Assembly (NCBI RefSeq): GCF_003349955.1
Contig: NZ_QLKQ01000054.1
Coordinates: 1-49,904, forward strand
Reading direction: 5' to 3'
DNA: 49,904 nucleotides
Source of the DNA: Azospirillum brasilense
GTDB lineage: Bacteria; Pseudomonadota; Alphaproteobacteria; Azospirillales; Azospirillaceae
Below the pieces are notes generated by a model, which saw nothing but the letters and a program-made list of their open reading frames with translations, was not told the origin of the DNA and ran no database searches. Both the position numbers and the translations under genes were made by a program. Shown piece after piece: positions 1 to 8,222 of this stretch (the stretch's first letter is position 1; every line of letters begins with the position of its first letter).

Positions 1-126
1 CTCGCCATGATCCAGCAATGCATGCGCGTCAAATGGCCGTCAGACAGGACCTAACATGAACTCCCCCTAAACAAGGGTCGCCCGGCCGCAGCGACGCGGC
101 CGGAGCCGACACAGAGGGGGAGATTC

Positions 127-1491
127 ATGAAGCCCATCCACGGCCTGTGCCTCGCCGGCCTCACCGCGGCCCTGCTGGCCGGACCGGCCTTCGCGGACCA
201 GAAGTTCCCGGCGGAGCTGGCCGGCCACGGCATCATCGACGCCGCCACCTTCATCGCCCCGCCCGCCGACGCGCCGGACCTGTTCCGCACCTCCGGCAAA
301 TTCACCGCCGCCGACCGCAAGCGCGTCGACCAGCCCCGCAGCGTCGACGGCACGTCCTTCTTGTCGGCCCCCAACGCGCCGCGCGCCACCGGCATGGCGC
401 TGCCCTTCGAAGGCCAGCCGGTCCAGGGCTTCTCCGGCATCAAGGCGCTGGGCGATGGCAGCTTCCTGGTGCTGACCGACAACGGCTTCGGCAGCAAGGG
501 CAACTCCGCCGACGCCATGCTGACGGTGCACAGGCTGACCATCGACTGGAAGACCGGCAAGGCGGCGGTGGCCGAGACGCTGTTCCCGCGCGATCCCGAC
601 CGCAAGGTGCCCTTCCCCATCGTCACCGAGGCGACCGCGGAACGCTACCTGACTGGCGCCGACTTCGACGTCGAGAGTGTGCAAATCATCGGCGACCGGA
701 TGTATTTCGGCGATGAGTTCGGTCCCTACATCCTGGTGACCGACCGGACCGGAAAGCTGCTGTCCCTGCACGAGAGCACGGTGGACGGCAAGCCCGTGCG
801 CTCCCCCGACCATTACGCGGTCTCCCCTCCGGCGGTGCCCGGCGCCGTCGGCTTCGAGGTGCGCCGCTCGCGCGGCTTCGAGGGGATGGCCCCGTCCAAG
901 GATGGAAAGTTCCTCTATCCGCTGTTCGAAGGGCCGCTGTGGACCGGCGGTGCGTGGGAGACCAAGGACGGGCGGGAGTATCTGCGCATCGCCGAGTTCG
1001 ACGTCGCCAAGGGCGGTTTCACCGGCCGCAACTTAAAGTATCTGCTGGAGGCCAACGGGAACAACATCGGCGACTTCAACATGATCGACGCCACCACCGG
1101 CCTGATCATCGAGCGCGACAACGGCGAGGGCGACCCGGCCCGGGGCTGCACCGGCCAGCCGACCCCGGACTGCTTCAACGTTCCGGCCCGGTTCAAGCGG
1201 GTCTACAAGATCGACTTTGCCCAGGCCGACGCCGAGGGCTTCGTGAAGAAGGTGGGCTATGTCGACCTGATGGACATCGACGATCCGAAGGGAGTCGCCC
1301 GGCTCGGCGGAGACAAGGGCAAATTCACCTTCCCCTTCGTCACCATTGAGAATGTCGATGTGGTGGACGCCGAGCACATCGTCGTCGGCAACGACAACAA
1401 CCTCCCCTACTCCTCGGGCCGCGCGCTGGGCAAACAGGACCACAACGAGCTGATCCTGCTGCGCGTTCCGCAGTTCCTGGCCGCGAAGTAA
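127..1491 (+). CDS. Secreted phytase-like esterase (esterase-like activity of phytase family)
   Basis: The 454-residue product starts with a clear Sec signal peptide: charged MKPIHG, a hydrophobic stretch of about 15 residues, and an AFA cleavage site near residue 23, so it should be periplasmic or exported. The mature part has the look of the phytase-like beta-propeller family: a GFSGIKALGDGSFLVLTDNG strand near residue 100, a GDEFGPYILV segment near 195 and a RGFEGMAPS segment near 250. These proteins are usually annotated as esterase-like or phytase-like; the substrate is unknown and phosphate-ester hydrolysis is inference from the family. A purine-rich GAGGGGGAGATTC lies just before the ATG. 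The gene converges on holA with 9 nt between stop codons. Confidence 0.85.
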   Translation: MKPIHGLCLAGLTAALLAGPAFADQKFPAELAGHGIIDAATFIAPPADAPDLFRTSGKFTAADRKRVDQPRSVDGTSFLSAPNAPRATGMALPFEGQPVQGFSGIKALGDGSFLVLTDNGFGSKGNSADAMLTVHRLTIDWKTGKAAVAETLFPRDPDRKVPFPIVTEATAERYLTGADFDVESVQIIGDRMYFGDEFGPYILVTDRTGKLLSLHESTVDGKPVRSPDHYAVSPPAVPGAVGFEVRRSRGFEGMAPSKDGKFLYPLFEGPLWTGGAWETKDGREYLRIAEFDVAKGGFTGRNLKYLLEANGNNIGDFNMIDATTGLIIERDNGEGDPARGCTGQPTPDCFNVPARFKRVYKIDFAQADAEGFVKKVGYVDLMDIDDPKGVARLGGDKGKFTFPFVTIENVDVVDAEHIVVGNDNNLPYSSGRALGKQDHNELILLRVPQFLAAK

Positions 1492-1500
1492 GGAAGAGGC

Positions 1501-2523
1501 TCAGCGTCGCGCCAGCGAGGCGAGCTGGAAGAGGACGCGGGCGCAGAGCGTCTGATCGGGCATGTTGGTGCGCTTGCAGTCCGCCTCGGCCTCGACCAGC
1601 CGCTCCAGCGCCTGTCGCACCAGCGGCGCCGGCCAGCGGCGGGCCTGACCGGTCAGCCGCGGCTTCATCTTGAAGAACACCGGCGGGCGCAGCGCCTCCA
1701 CCGCGGCGTCCGCCGACTTGCCCGCCGCCACCTGCCCGGCGACCAGCTGCAGGCGCTGGAAATGGCGCTGGGCGGCGCGCAGGATCGGCACCGGGGACAT
1801 GCCCTCGGCGAACAGGCGGGCCAGCGAGCGGTCGAGCGTCGCGAAGTCGCCCTCCGCCGCCGCCCAGATCGGCTCGTCGAGCGACAGGGCGGCGCTGTCG
1901 ACCACGCAGGCCTGGGCATCCTCCAGCCGGACCCGTGTCTCCGTGCCCATGTAGAGCGCCAGCTTCTCCATCTCGCCCCGCGCCACCATGCGGTCGCCGA
2001 CGAGGTTGCCGGCGAGAAAGGACAGGGCGTCGGGATCGGCGGTCAGGCCATGGCCGTGCAGGATGTCGGCGATGACCCGGCCCAGCGCCGCCTCCTCCTC
2101 CACATAGCAGGGAATGGCGACGGCGCCGTCGGCCCCTTCGAACAGGGTGCGCAGCTTCGACCGGTTGCCGAGATCGCCGGCCTCGACGAGGACGAGGCTG
2201 TCGCCGGGCGGCAGGTTGCCCAGGAAGGCGGTGAAGGCGGCGGTGACGTTGTCCTCCGCCTCGCGCACGCGGATCAGGCGGCGGCCACCGGTGAAGGACA
2301 GCGCGGCGGCCTCGTCGGCCAGACGCGCCGGATCGTCGGCGACGGCGCGGCCCAGCATCTCGGTTACGCGGAAAGGGTCCGACAGGTCGGCGACCACGGT
2401 GCGGCCCAGACCCATGGCGCGGTCGCGCACCAGACCGGTGTCGGGACCGTAGAGCAGGACGGCGCGGATCTTGGGATCGGGGCTGCGCAGGAAACCGTCG
2501 ATCGCCCGGGCTTGCAGCTTCAC
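1501..2523 (-). CDS. holA: DNA polymerase III subunit delta
   Basis: Delta subunit of the clamp-loader complex that opens the beta sliding clamp for replication; cytoplasmic. The product is 340 residues, the usual length, when the GTG at 2523 is taken as start (MKLQARAIDGFL, then IRAVLLYGPDTGLVRDRA, which corresponds to the degenerate P-loop region of HolA). The frame is open further upstream, but that part overlaps the end of lptE and looks unlike HolA, so the longer start is rejected. It is the third gene of a leuS-lptE-holA run on the minus strand, 49 nt after the lptE stop, an order common in proteobacteria. Confidence 0.9.
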   Translation of the reverse strand: MKLQARAIDGFLRSPDPKIRAVLLYGPDTGLVRDRAMGLGRTVVADLSDPFRVTEMLGRAVADDPARLADEAAALSFTGGRRLIRVREAEDNVTAAFTAFLGNLPPGDSLVLVEAGDLGNRSKLRTLFEGADGAVAIPCYVEEEAALGRVIADILHGHGLTADPDALSFLAGNLVGDRMVARGEMEKLALYMGTETRVRLEDAQACVVDSAALSLDEPIWAAAEGDFATLDRSLARLFAEGMSPVPILRAAQRHFQRLQLVAGQVAAGKSADAAVEALRPPVFFKMKPRLTGQARRWPAPLVRQALERLVEAEADCKRTNMPDQTLCARVLFQLASLARR

Positions 2524-2572
2524 GAAGACACCGTCGGTGGCGGAGGACCGGCCTCCGGTTGTCCAGTGCGGA

Positions 2573-3121
2573 TCAGAGCTTGCGGCCGAGCTGGGCGGCC
2601 ACGCGGGTGGTGATCTCGTTGGAGATTTCCAGGATCGCGCGGTCGTAGGCGTTCTCGACGGTGGCAAGTGCACCGTACTGCTGCTCCAGCACATTGTAGC
2701 TGATGTAGGATCGCGCGTTGGCCTGGAACAGGACCGCGCCCGTCGCCGCGTCGATGAGCTGGTAGGGGGCGTTCACGACGAGCTGGGCGCGGGTGGCCGT
2801 CGCGTCCTTCTGGATGGACAGCTTCTGCTCCGACGCGGTCAGCGCGGTTTCCAGCCGGTAGCGCGGAGCGGCGGGGCGGCCATCGGCGTAGAAGCGGTCG
2901 ATCAGGAGGTTGCGCAGCTTCTGGCCATAACGGTCCTTGATGCTGCCGATCTCGACCTGCTGGAGCTCGGCGGTGCCGATGCTGTTCGTCCCGAGGGTTC
3001 CATACATGGGCTGGAAACCGCAGGCCGCGGTGGCGAGGACCGCCGGCGTCAGCAGGGCGAGGGCGAGAAGCCCCCGCCGCCGCACGCCGGCTTTGCCCTT
3101 GTAGCGCTCAGACGACGACAT
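2573..3121 (-). CDS. lptE: LPS-assembly lipoprotein LptE
   Basis: LptE is the outer-membrane lipoprotein that plugs the LptD barrel and helps insert lipopolysaccharide into the outer leaflet. The 182-residue product has an N-terminal RRRG, a hydrophobic segment and a lipobox-like LATAAC with Cys at about residue 34, followed by GFQPMYG, the hallmark start of mature LptE (GFxPxYG). The remainder shows the short mixed alpha/beta pattern of the family, ending in TTRVAAQLGRKL. It overlaps the 3' end of leuS by 14 nt, so translation is probably coupled. Position between leuS and holA supports the name. Confidence 0.9.
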   Translation of the reverse strand: MSSSERYKGKAGVRRRGLLALALLTPAVLATAACGFQPMYGTLGTNSIGTAELQQVEIGSIKDRYGQKLRNLLIDRFYADGRPAAPRYRLETALTASEQKLSIQKDATATRAQLVVNAPYQLIDAATGAVLFQANARSYISYNVLEQQYGALATVENAYDRAILEISNEITTRVAAQLGRKL

Positions 3122-5678
3122 TGATCACCCGGTTCGGGACGACGATGACCTTGCGCACCGGCTTGCCCTCCAGGGCGCGCTGAACGTTCGGGTCGGCCAG
3201 GGCGGCCTGCTCCGCGGCGTCCTTCGCCATGTCGCGCGGCAGCTCCAGCGTCGCGCGCAGCTTGCCGTTGACCTGCACCGCCATGGTGACCGAGTCCTCG
3301 ACCACCAGGGCCGCGTCGGCCTGCGGCCAGGGCTGGTTCACCAGCAGCGTGGCGTGACCGAGCTGCGCCCACAGCTCCTCGGCCAGATGGGGCATCATCG
3401 GGGCGATCAGGCGCACGGTGGCCTCGAAGCCTTCGCGCAGCACCCAGGCCTCGCCCTCGCCCGTGCCGTCCAGCTCGGCGAGCGCGTTGGACAGCTCGCG
3501 CACGCGGGCCACCGCCTTGTTGAAGCGGAACTTCTCCAGGTCTTCCGAGATGCCGGCGATGGCCTTGTGGACCAGGCGGCGGGTGGCCTCGGCCTTGGCG
3601 CCAAGGGCGTCCGGCTTCGGCGCGCCGGCGGGTGGCAGCGCGACCGACGATTCCGTCACCATCCGCCACAGGCGGTTGATGTAGCGCCAGGCGCCGTCGA
3701 TGCCGGCTTCCGTCCATTCCAGGTCGCGTTCCGGCGGGCTGTCGGACAGCATGAACAGGCGGGCGGCGTCGGCGCCGTAGGTGCCGATGATGTGTGCCGG
3801 GTCCACCACGTTCTTCTTGGACTTCGACATCTTCTCGACGCGGCCGACCGTCACCGGGCCGTCGGTGTCGTTGCGGATGTAGTCGCCGAGATCGTTCTTG
3901 CGGATGTCGGTCGGGGCCAGCCAAGCGCCGGTGCCGGCGTCCTTGTAGGTCTCGTGGTTGACCATGCCCTGGGTGAAGAGGCCGGCGAAGGGCTCCTCCA
4001 CGTTCAGGTAGCCGCACTGCTTCATCGCCCGCGTCCAGAAGCGGGAGTAGAGCAGGTGCAGCACGGCATGCTCGATGCCGCCGATGTACTGGTCCACAGC
4101 CAGCCAGTAGTCCACCGCCTCACGCGTGAAGGCGACGTCCTCGGCCTTGGGCGAGCAGAAGCGGGCGAAATACCAGCTCGACTCGATGAAGGTGTCGAAG
4201 GTGTCGGTCTCGCGCAGCGCCGGCTTGCCGCAGCTCGGGCAGCTCGTGTGCTTCCAGGTCGGGTGGTGGTCCAGCGGGTTGCCGGGCTTGTCGAAGGTCA
4301 CGTCCTCCGGCAGAACGACCGGCAGATCCCGCTCCGGCACCGGAACGATGCCGCAGCTCTCGCAATGGATGACCGGGATCGGGCAGCCCCAGTAACGCTG
4401 GCGGGAGACGCCCCAGTCGCGCAGGCGGTACTGGGTGGTGCGCTCGCCCTGCCCCTGCTCCTCCAGACGCTTGCCGACCTCCTGCTTGGCCGGCTCGACC
4501 TCCATCCCGTCGAGGAAGCGCGAATTGCGCAGCAGGCCGGGACCGGTGTAGGCCTCGTCGCCAACCGTGAAGGCGGCGGGATCGGCGTCCGCCGGGACGA
4601 CCACCGGGGTGACCGGCAGGCCATACTTGCGGGCGAAGTCCAGGTCGCGCTGGTCATGGGCCGGGCAGCCGAAGATGGCGCCCGTGCCGTAGTCCATCAG
4701 CACGAAGTTGGCGACGTAGACCGGCAGCTCCCAGGACGGGTCGAAGGGATGCACCACCTTCAGCCCGGTGTCGAAGCCGCGCTTCTCGGCGGTCTCGATC
4801 GCCTCCTCGCTGGTGCCCAGGCGGTTGCACTCGGCGATGAACTCGGCCAGCGCGGGGTTGCCGGCGGCCAGCTCGGCGGCCAGCGGGTGGTTGGCGGAGA
4901 TCGCCGCGAAGGAGGCGCCGAACAGCGTGTCGGGCCGGGTCGTGAAGACCTCCAGCTTGTCCGCCCGCCCGACGAGGTCGAAGCGGAAGCGCACGCCGGT
5001 GGACTTGCCGATCCAGTTCTCCTGCATCAGGCGCACGCGCTCCGGCCAGCGGTCCAGCGTGTCCAGCCCCTTCAGCAGCTCGTCGGCGTAGGCGGTGATC
5101 TTGAGGAACCACTGCGACAGCTTGCGCTTCTCGACCAGCGCCCCGGTGCGCCAGCCGCGGCCGTCGATCACCTGCTCGTTGGCCAGGACCGTGTTGTCGA
5201 CCGGGTCCCAGTTGACCCAGGACTCCTTGCGGTAGGCCAGGCCTTCCTTGAGGAAATCCAGGAACATCTTCTGCTCGTGGCGGTAATAGTCCACGTCGCA
5301 GGTGGCGATCTCGCGGTCCCAGTCGATCGACAGGCCCATCGTCTTCAGCTGGGCGCGCATGGCCGCGATGTTCTCGCGGGTCCATTTGGCCGGGTGGGTC
5401 TTCTTCTCCAGCGCGGCGTTCTCCGCCGGCAGGCCGAAGGCGTCCCAGCCCATGGGGTGCAGCACGTTGAAGCCGCGGGCGCGCTTGTAGCGCGCGATCA
5501 CGTCGCCGATGGTGTAGTTGCGCACATGCCCCATGTGGATGCGCCCCGACGGGTAGGGGAACATCTCCAGCACATAGTACTTCTCACGGGAAGCGTCCTC
5601 GCGCGCGGTGAAGCAGCCCTGCCGCTCCCACTCGCCCTGCCACTTCGCTTCGGTTTCCTTGACATTGTAACGCGACAT
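3108..5678 (-). CDS. leuS: Leucyl-tRNA synthetase
   Basis: Charges tRNA-Leu with leucine in the cytoplasm. At 856 residues it is full length for a bacterial class I LeuRS. The HIGH-type motif is HMGH at residues 48-51 within PYPSGRIHMGHVRN, and KMSKS is at residues 616-620. Between them lies the CP1 editing domain (residues about 220-420, with FTTRPDTLFGASF, the conserved T-rich editing pocket) and a zinc-ribbon-like CESC/CPSC pair around residues 435-480. The C terminus (VQVNGKLRATLELP, VRKVIVVPNRVINVVV) is the usual tRNA-binding tail. Start ATG at 5678; first gene of leuS-lptE-holA. Confidence 0.98.
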   Translation of the reverse strand: MSRYNVKETEAKWQGEWERQGCFTAREDASREKYYVLEMFPYPSGRIHMGHVRNYTIGDVIARYKRARGFNVLHPMGWDAFGLPAENAALEKKTHPAKWTRENIAAMRAQLKTMGLSIDWDREIATCDVDYYRHEQKMFLDFLKEGLAYRKESWVNWDPVDNTVLANEQVIDGRGWRTGALVEKRKLSQWFLKITAYADELLKGLDTLDRWPERVRLMQENWIGKSTGVRFRFDLVGRADKLEVFTTRPDTLFGASFAAISANHPLAAELAAGNPALAEFIAECNRLGTSEEAIETAEKRGFDTGLKVVHPFDPSWELPVYVANFVLMDYGTGAIFGCPAHDQRDLDFARKYGLPVTPVVVPADADPAAFTVGDEAYTGPGLLRNSRFLDGMEVEPAKQEVGKRLEEQGQGERTTQYRLRDWGVSRQRYWGCPIPVIHCESCGIVPVPERDLPVVLPEDVTFDKPGNPLDHHPTWKHTSCPSCGKPALRETDTFDTFIESSWYFARFCSPKAEDVAFTREAVDYWLAVDQYIGGIEHAVLHLLYSRFWTRAMKQCGYLNVEEPFAGLFTQGMVNHETYKDAGTGAWLAPTDIRKNDLGDYIRNDTDGPVTVGRVEKMSKSKKNVVDPAHIIGTYGADAARLFMLSDSPPERDLEWTEAGIDGAWRYINRLWRMVTESSVALPPAGAPKPDALGAKAEATRRLVHKAIAGISEDLEKFRFNKAVARVRELSNALAELDGTGEGEAWVLREGFEATVRLIAPMMPHLAEELWAQLGHATLLVNQPWPQADAALVVEDSVTMAVQVNGKLRATLELPRDMAKDAAEQAALADPNVQRALEGKPVRKVIVVPNRVINVVV

Positions 5679-5797
5679 GACCGCAGACGCCGTTCCGTGA
5701 GTTTCGTGGGTCTAAAAACATAAGACGCCGGTGGCGGGGTGACAGGCATCGGCGCGATGTCCGCGCCCTGCCCCGCCCCGCGTGACGGCGTCCGCGC

Positions 5798-6337
5798 TCA
5801 GCGCGCCGCGGCCTGCTGGGCGACGCGGATCTGGCGGGCGCGGGTCAGCACCGCGTCCTCCAGAGTGGTCGCCGTCTCCGGACCGACCGCGCTGTCACGC
5901 CAGTCCGACCCGGCGCGCTGCTGCTTGAACACCGACACCCGCACGCCGTCGGCGCGGAGCTGGCGGTCCATGATGTACAGGTTGACCTTGAAGCGCTCGT
6001 TCGGAGCGTCCGGCGGCGTGTACCAGTCGGTCAGGATGACGCCGCCGAACGGGTCGGCGGAGACGATCGGCATGAAGGACAGCGTGTCCAGCGAGGCGCG
6101 CCACAGGAAGCTGTTCACGCCGATGCCGTTGGGGTCGCCCTGTTCGGCGGTGCCACGCTTGTTCTTGCCGAACAGGTTGAAGCCGCCGTCGGTGCCGAGA
6201 AGGCTGCCGAACTTGTATTCCTTCTTGATCTGCTCATCGACGGTTTCCGTCTGGCCGCCCCAGCTGGAGCAACCGGCCACGGCGAGCGACGCCGCGAGCA
6301 CGACGGGGGCAAGGCGAAGGACACGGGAACGGCGCAT
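5798..6337 (-). CDS. DUF3576 lipoprotein
   Basis: A 179-residue protein with a lipoprotein signal peptide: MRRSRVLRLAPVV followed by SLAVAGCSS, lipid-attachment Cys near residue 23. The body (LWRASLDTLSFMPIVSADP, GGVILTDWYTPP, NERFKVNLYIMDRQL) matches the alphaproteobacterial DUF3576 family, whose role is unknown; an outer-membrane-associated lipoprotein is inferred. The longer open frame back to 6532 would place 65 basic and Pro-rich residues before the signal peptide, so the ATG at 6337 is chosen. It is 119 nt upstream of leuS on the same strand and divergent from the first porin. Confidence 0.87.
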   Translation of the reverse strand: MRRSRVLRLAPVVLAASLAVAGCSSWGGQTETVDEQIKKEYKFGSLLGTDGGFNLFGKNKRGTAEQGDPNGIGVNSFLWRASLDTLSFMPIVSADPFGGVILTDWYTPPDAPNERFKVNLYIMDRQLRADGVRVSVFKQQRAGSDWRDSAVGPETATTLEDAVLTRARQIRVAQQAAAR

Positions 6338-6681
6338 GGTCGGAACCTGGATCAATAAATTCGGGGTACCGCGCACGATACCGCGGCGGATGCGGCTGAA
6401 AAGACCATAAAAGCCCGCGCGCGGCAACAGCCGATGCGGGGTTCCGCCTGTGCCTTTGCTGTGGTCGTGCCCAGGACCGGAGCCCCCGCGACGGGTTTGT
6501 GTGCACCGCGGAATTCCGACGGCGGTGCACAATCAGGGTGTGTTCCGTCGGACACACTGTTCCTTCATTGCTGCAACTTTTCGATTTCCGGCTTGCTGGC
6601 GTCCCTGCATCTGCGTACCACAGAGCCAGCCAGGACGTTAACCGGGCTGAAAATTCTGCTGCCAGGATGGAGGCAACAATC
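6338..6681. promoter_or_regulatory. Divergent intergenic region, DUF3576 lipoprotein / porin 1
   Basis: This 344-nt stretch has no convincing gene. It must hold promoters for both flanking genes and contains one perfect inverted repeat (6500-6531). Directly before the porin ATG there is a strong Shine-Dalgarno GGAGG (6669-6673, 8 nt spacing), which decides the porin start at 6682 rather than the longer open frame from 6499. Confidence 0.6.
6500..6531. promoter_or_regulatory. Inverted repeat, possible operator upstream of porin 1
   Basis: Perfect 10-bp arms TGTGCACCGC (6500-6509) and GCGGTGCACA (6522-6531) are separated by 12 nt. It lies about 150 nt upstream of the first porin and about 165 nt upstream of the divergent lipoprotein gene. 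The geometry fits binding of a dimeric regulator better than a terminator, because there is no T-run. The regulator is unknown. Confidence 0.4.
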
Positions 6682-7863
6682 ATGAACCGTTATCTGCTCG
6701 CGGGCTGCGCCGCTGCCGCTCTGGCTCTGGGTGCCGGCGCCGCCAACGCTCAGGCCAAGTTTGAAGTCAAGGTCGGCGGCGACGCCTACTTCGAAGGCGG
6801 CTGGGTCGATCAGGATCAGGACGCCAACACGCGTTCGGTTGACTTCCGCAACCGCTTCCGCGTCATCGTGACCCCGACCGCCAAGGCCGACAACGGTCTC
6901 GAGTACGGCGGCCGCATCCGTATGCGCGCCAACGCCGGTGCCAACAACGGCCGCACGATGGACGCCGACCGCGGCTACATCTTCGCGCAGGGCGCCTTCG
7001 GTCAGGTCCAGATGGGCGTGACCAACTCCTTCAACGACGCCACCTACGTCACGGCCCCGCAGGATTACCTGCCGCTGGGCATCTATGACGGCGTGATCTC
7101 GTGGATGGGCAACGCCGACGTCTCCGGCGGCCTGGGCGCCCTGAACGGTTCGATGCTGAACCAGTCGCTCGTCGTCGAGAACAACGCGACCAAGATCGTG
7201 TACTTCTCGCCGCGCTTCGCCGGCCTGCAGGTCGGTGGTAGCTACCTGCCGCGCAACGACGACTCGCACGCCTCGGTCAACCGCTCGGATCTGGCTTCGG
7301 TCGCTCCCGGCGTCGCCAACCGCGGCTTCGGCAACAAGGCCGGTCAGTCCTTCGTCGCCTTCGAAGATCTGGTCGAACTGGGCGCCAACTACAACAACAC
7401 CTTCGGTGGCGTCAATGTGAAGGCCAGCGCGGGCTACTTCTGGGGCTCCGCTCCGGGTGGCGTCGCCGGCACTTCGGTTGAGGACCTGAACGCTTGGCAG
7501 GTCGGCGCCCAGGTCGGCTACGCTGGCTTCTCGCTGGGTGGTTCGTACACCGACTTCGGCGAGTCGGGCCAGATCCAGGCCCCGGGCTCGGACAACACCA
7601 AGAGCCGTCTGTGGGTTGTCGGCGCTCAGTACACCGCTGGCCCGATCGTTGTCGGCGCCAACTACAAGAACAGCCAGGACGCTGGTCAGCTCTATGCCGC
7701 TGGCAAGCGCAAGCTGGAAGTCTACGAGCTGGGCGTCGGCTACACCGTCGCTCCGGGTCTGACCCTGCAGGCTCAGTACGACCACTTCAAGCTGGACAAC
7801 GACTCGGCCGGTCTCGACGACAAGGGTGACGTCGTCCTGGTCCGCTCGGTGCTCGCGTTCTAA
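6682..7863 (+). CDS. Outer-membrane porin (first of tandem pair)
   Basis: A 393-residue predicted outer-membrane beta-barrel protein forming diffusion channels. It has a Sec signal peptide ending ANAQA near residue 23 and then KFEVKVGGDAYFEGG, the typical first strand of alphaproteobacterial general porins. Alternating hydrophobic strands run to the end, which closes with VVLVRSVLAF, an aromatic C-terminal residue as needed for barrel assembly. Codons are enriched in GGT/GCT relative to neighbours, suggesting high expression. The start is fixed by the GGAGG 8 nt upstream. The N-terminal third is clearly paralogous to the next gene (shared DNGLEYGGR and MDADR motifs); it is followed by a strong hairpin terminator. 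Confidence 0.92.
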   Translation: MNRYLLAGCAAAALALGAGAANAQAKFEVKVGGDAYFEGGWVDQDQDANTRSVDFRNRFRVIVTPTAKADNGLEYGGRIRMRANAGANNGRTMDADRGYIFAQGAFGQVQMGVTNSFNDATYVTAPQDYLPLGIYDGVISWMGNADVSGGLGALNGSMLNQSLVVENNATKIVYFSPRFAGLQVGGSYLPRNDDSHASVNRSDLASVAPGVANRGFGNKAGQSFVAFEDLVELGANYNNTFGGVNVKASAGYFWGSAPGGVAGTSVEDLNAWQVGAQVGYAGFSLGGSYTDFGESGQIQAPGSDNTKSRLWVVGAQYTAGPIVVGANYKNSQDAGQLYAAGKRKLEVYELGVGYTVAPGLTLQAQYDHFKLDNDSAGLDDKGDVVLVRSVLAF

Positions 7864-7886
7864 TCTGCGGAATTCCGTGGATGATG

Positions 7887-7918
7887 AAGGGCGGTGGCTT
7901 CGGCCACCGCCCTTTTTC
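7887..7918 (+). terminator. Rho-independent terminator after porin 1
   Basis: A perfect 12-bp stem, AAGGGCGGTGGC (7887-7898) with GCCACCGCCCTT (7903-7914), and a TTCG tetraloop are followed directly by a T-run. It sits 23 nt after the porin stop codon, a textbook intrinsic terminator. Confidence 0.93.
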
Positions 7919-8222
7919 TTTGCCTCGTGTCTGCTTTTTCGTCCTTTGTCCGCCGTCCGGGCGGGCTCGTTGCAGTGCGCAAAGTTTGTTCATCGCGCTC
8001 AAAATCTGGCCACGCAATGTGCTATATTTACGGCATACGGGAAAAACCATTGGTCTTCAGATACTTATGACTGTGTCTGAATGGCAACTGTGTTACAGTT
8101 GAACCGATTTCCTTCTTGAATCACCCTTGCCGGGAAAAGGAACGAGTGGCTTAGTGGTTGGCGGGAAGCACAACCGCACGGCTCCGGTCTTTTTGGGGGC
8201 CTGCTAGAAGGATGGACCATCA
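7919..8222. promoter_or_regulatory. Intergenic region upstream of porin 2
   Basis: After the porin 1 terminator about 300 nt hold no convincing gene. The middle (about 7980-8110) is noticeably more A+T-rich than the surroundings and includes a perfect inverted repeat at 8085-8101. AGAAGGA (8206-8212) is the likely ribosome-binding site for the ATG at 8223. The separate terminator and low-G+C region suggest porin 2 has its own promoter. Confidence 0.55.
8085..8101. promoter_or_regulatory. Inverted repeat, possible operator upstream of porin 2
   Basis: Perfect 7-bp arms CAACTGT (8085-8091) and ACAGTTG (8095-8101) flank GTT. The repeat lies in the A+T-rich part of the intergenic region, about 120 nt before the porin 2 start. 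It lacks a T-run, so an operator is more likely than a terminator; the binding protein is unknown. Confidence 0.35.

Noticed and set aside
3354..5723. Long plus-strand open frame (789 codons) opposite leuS
   Set aside because: It is a shadow of leuS produced by high G+C; the translation is rich in Gly/Ala/Val/His without domains, while leuS on the other strand has all synthetase motifs.
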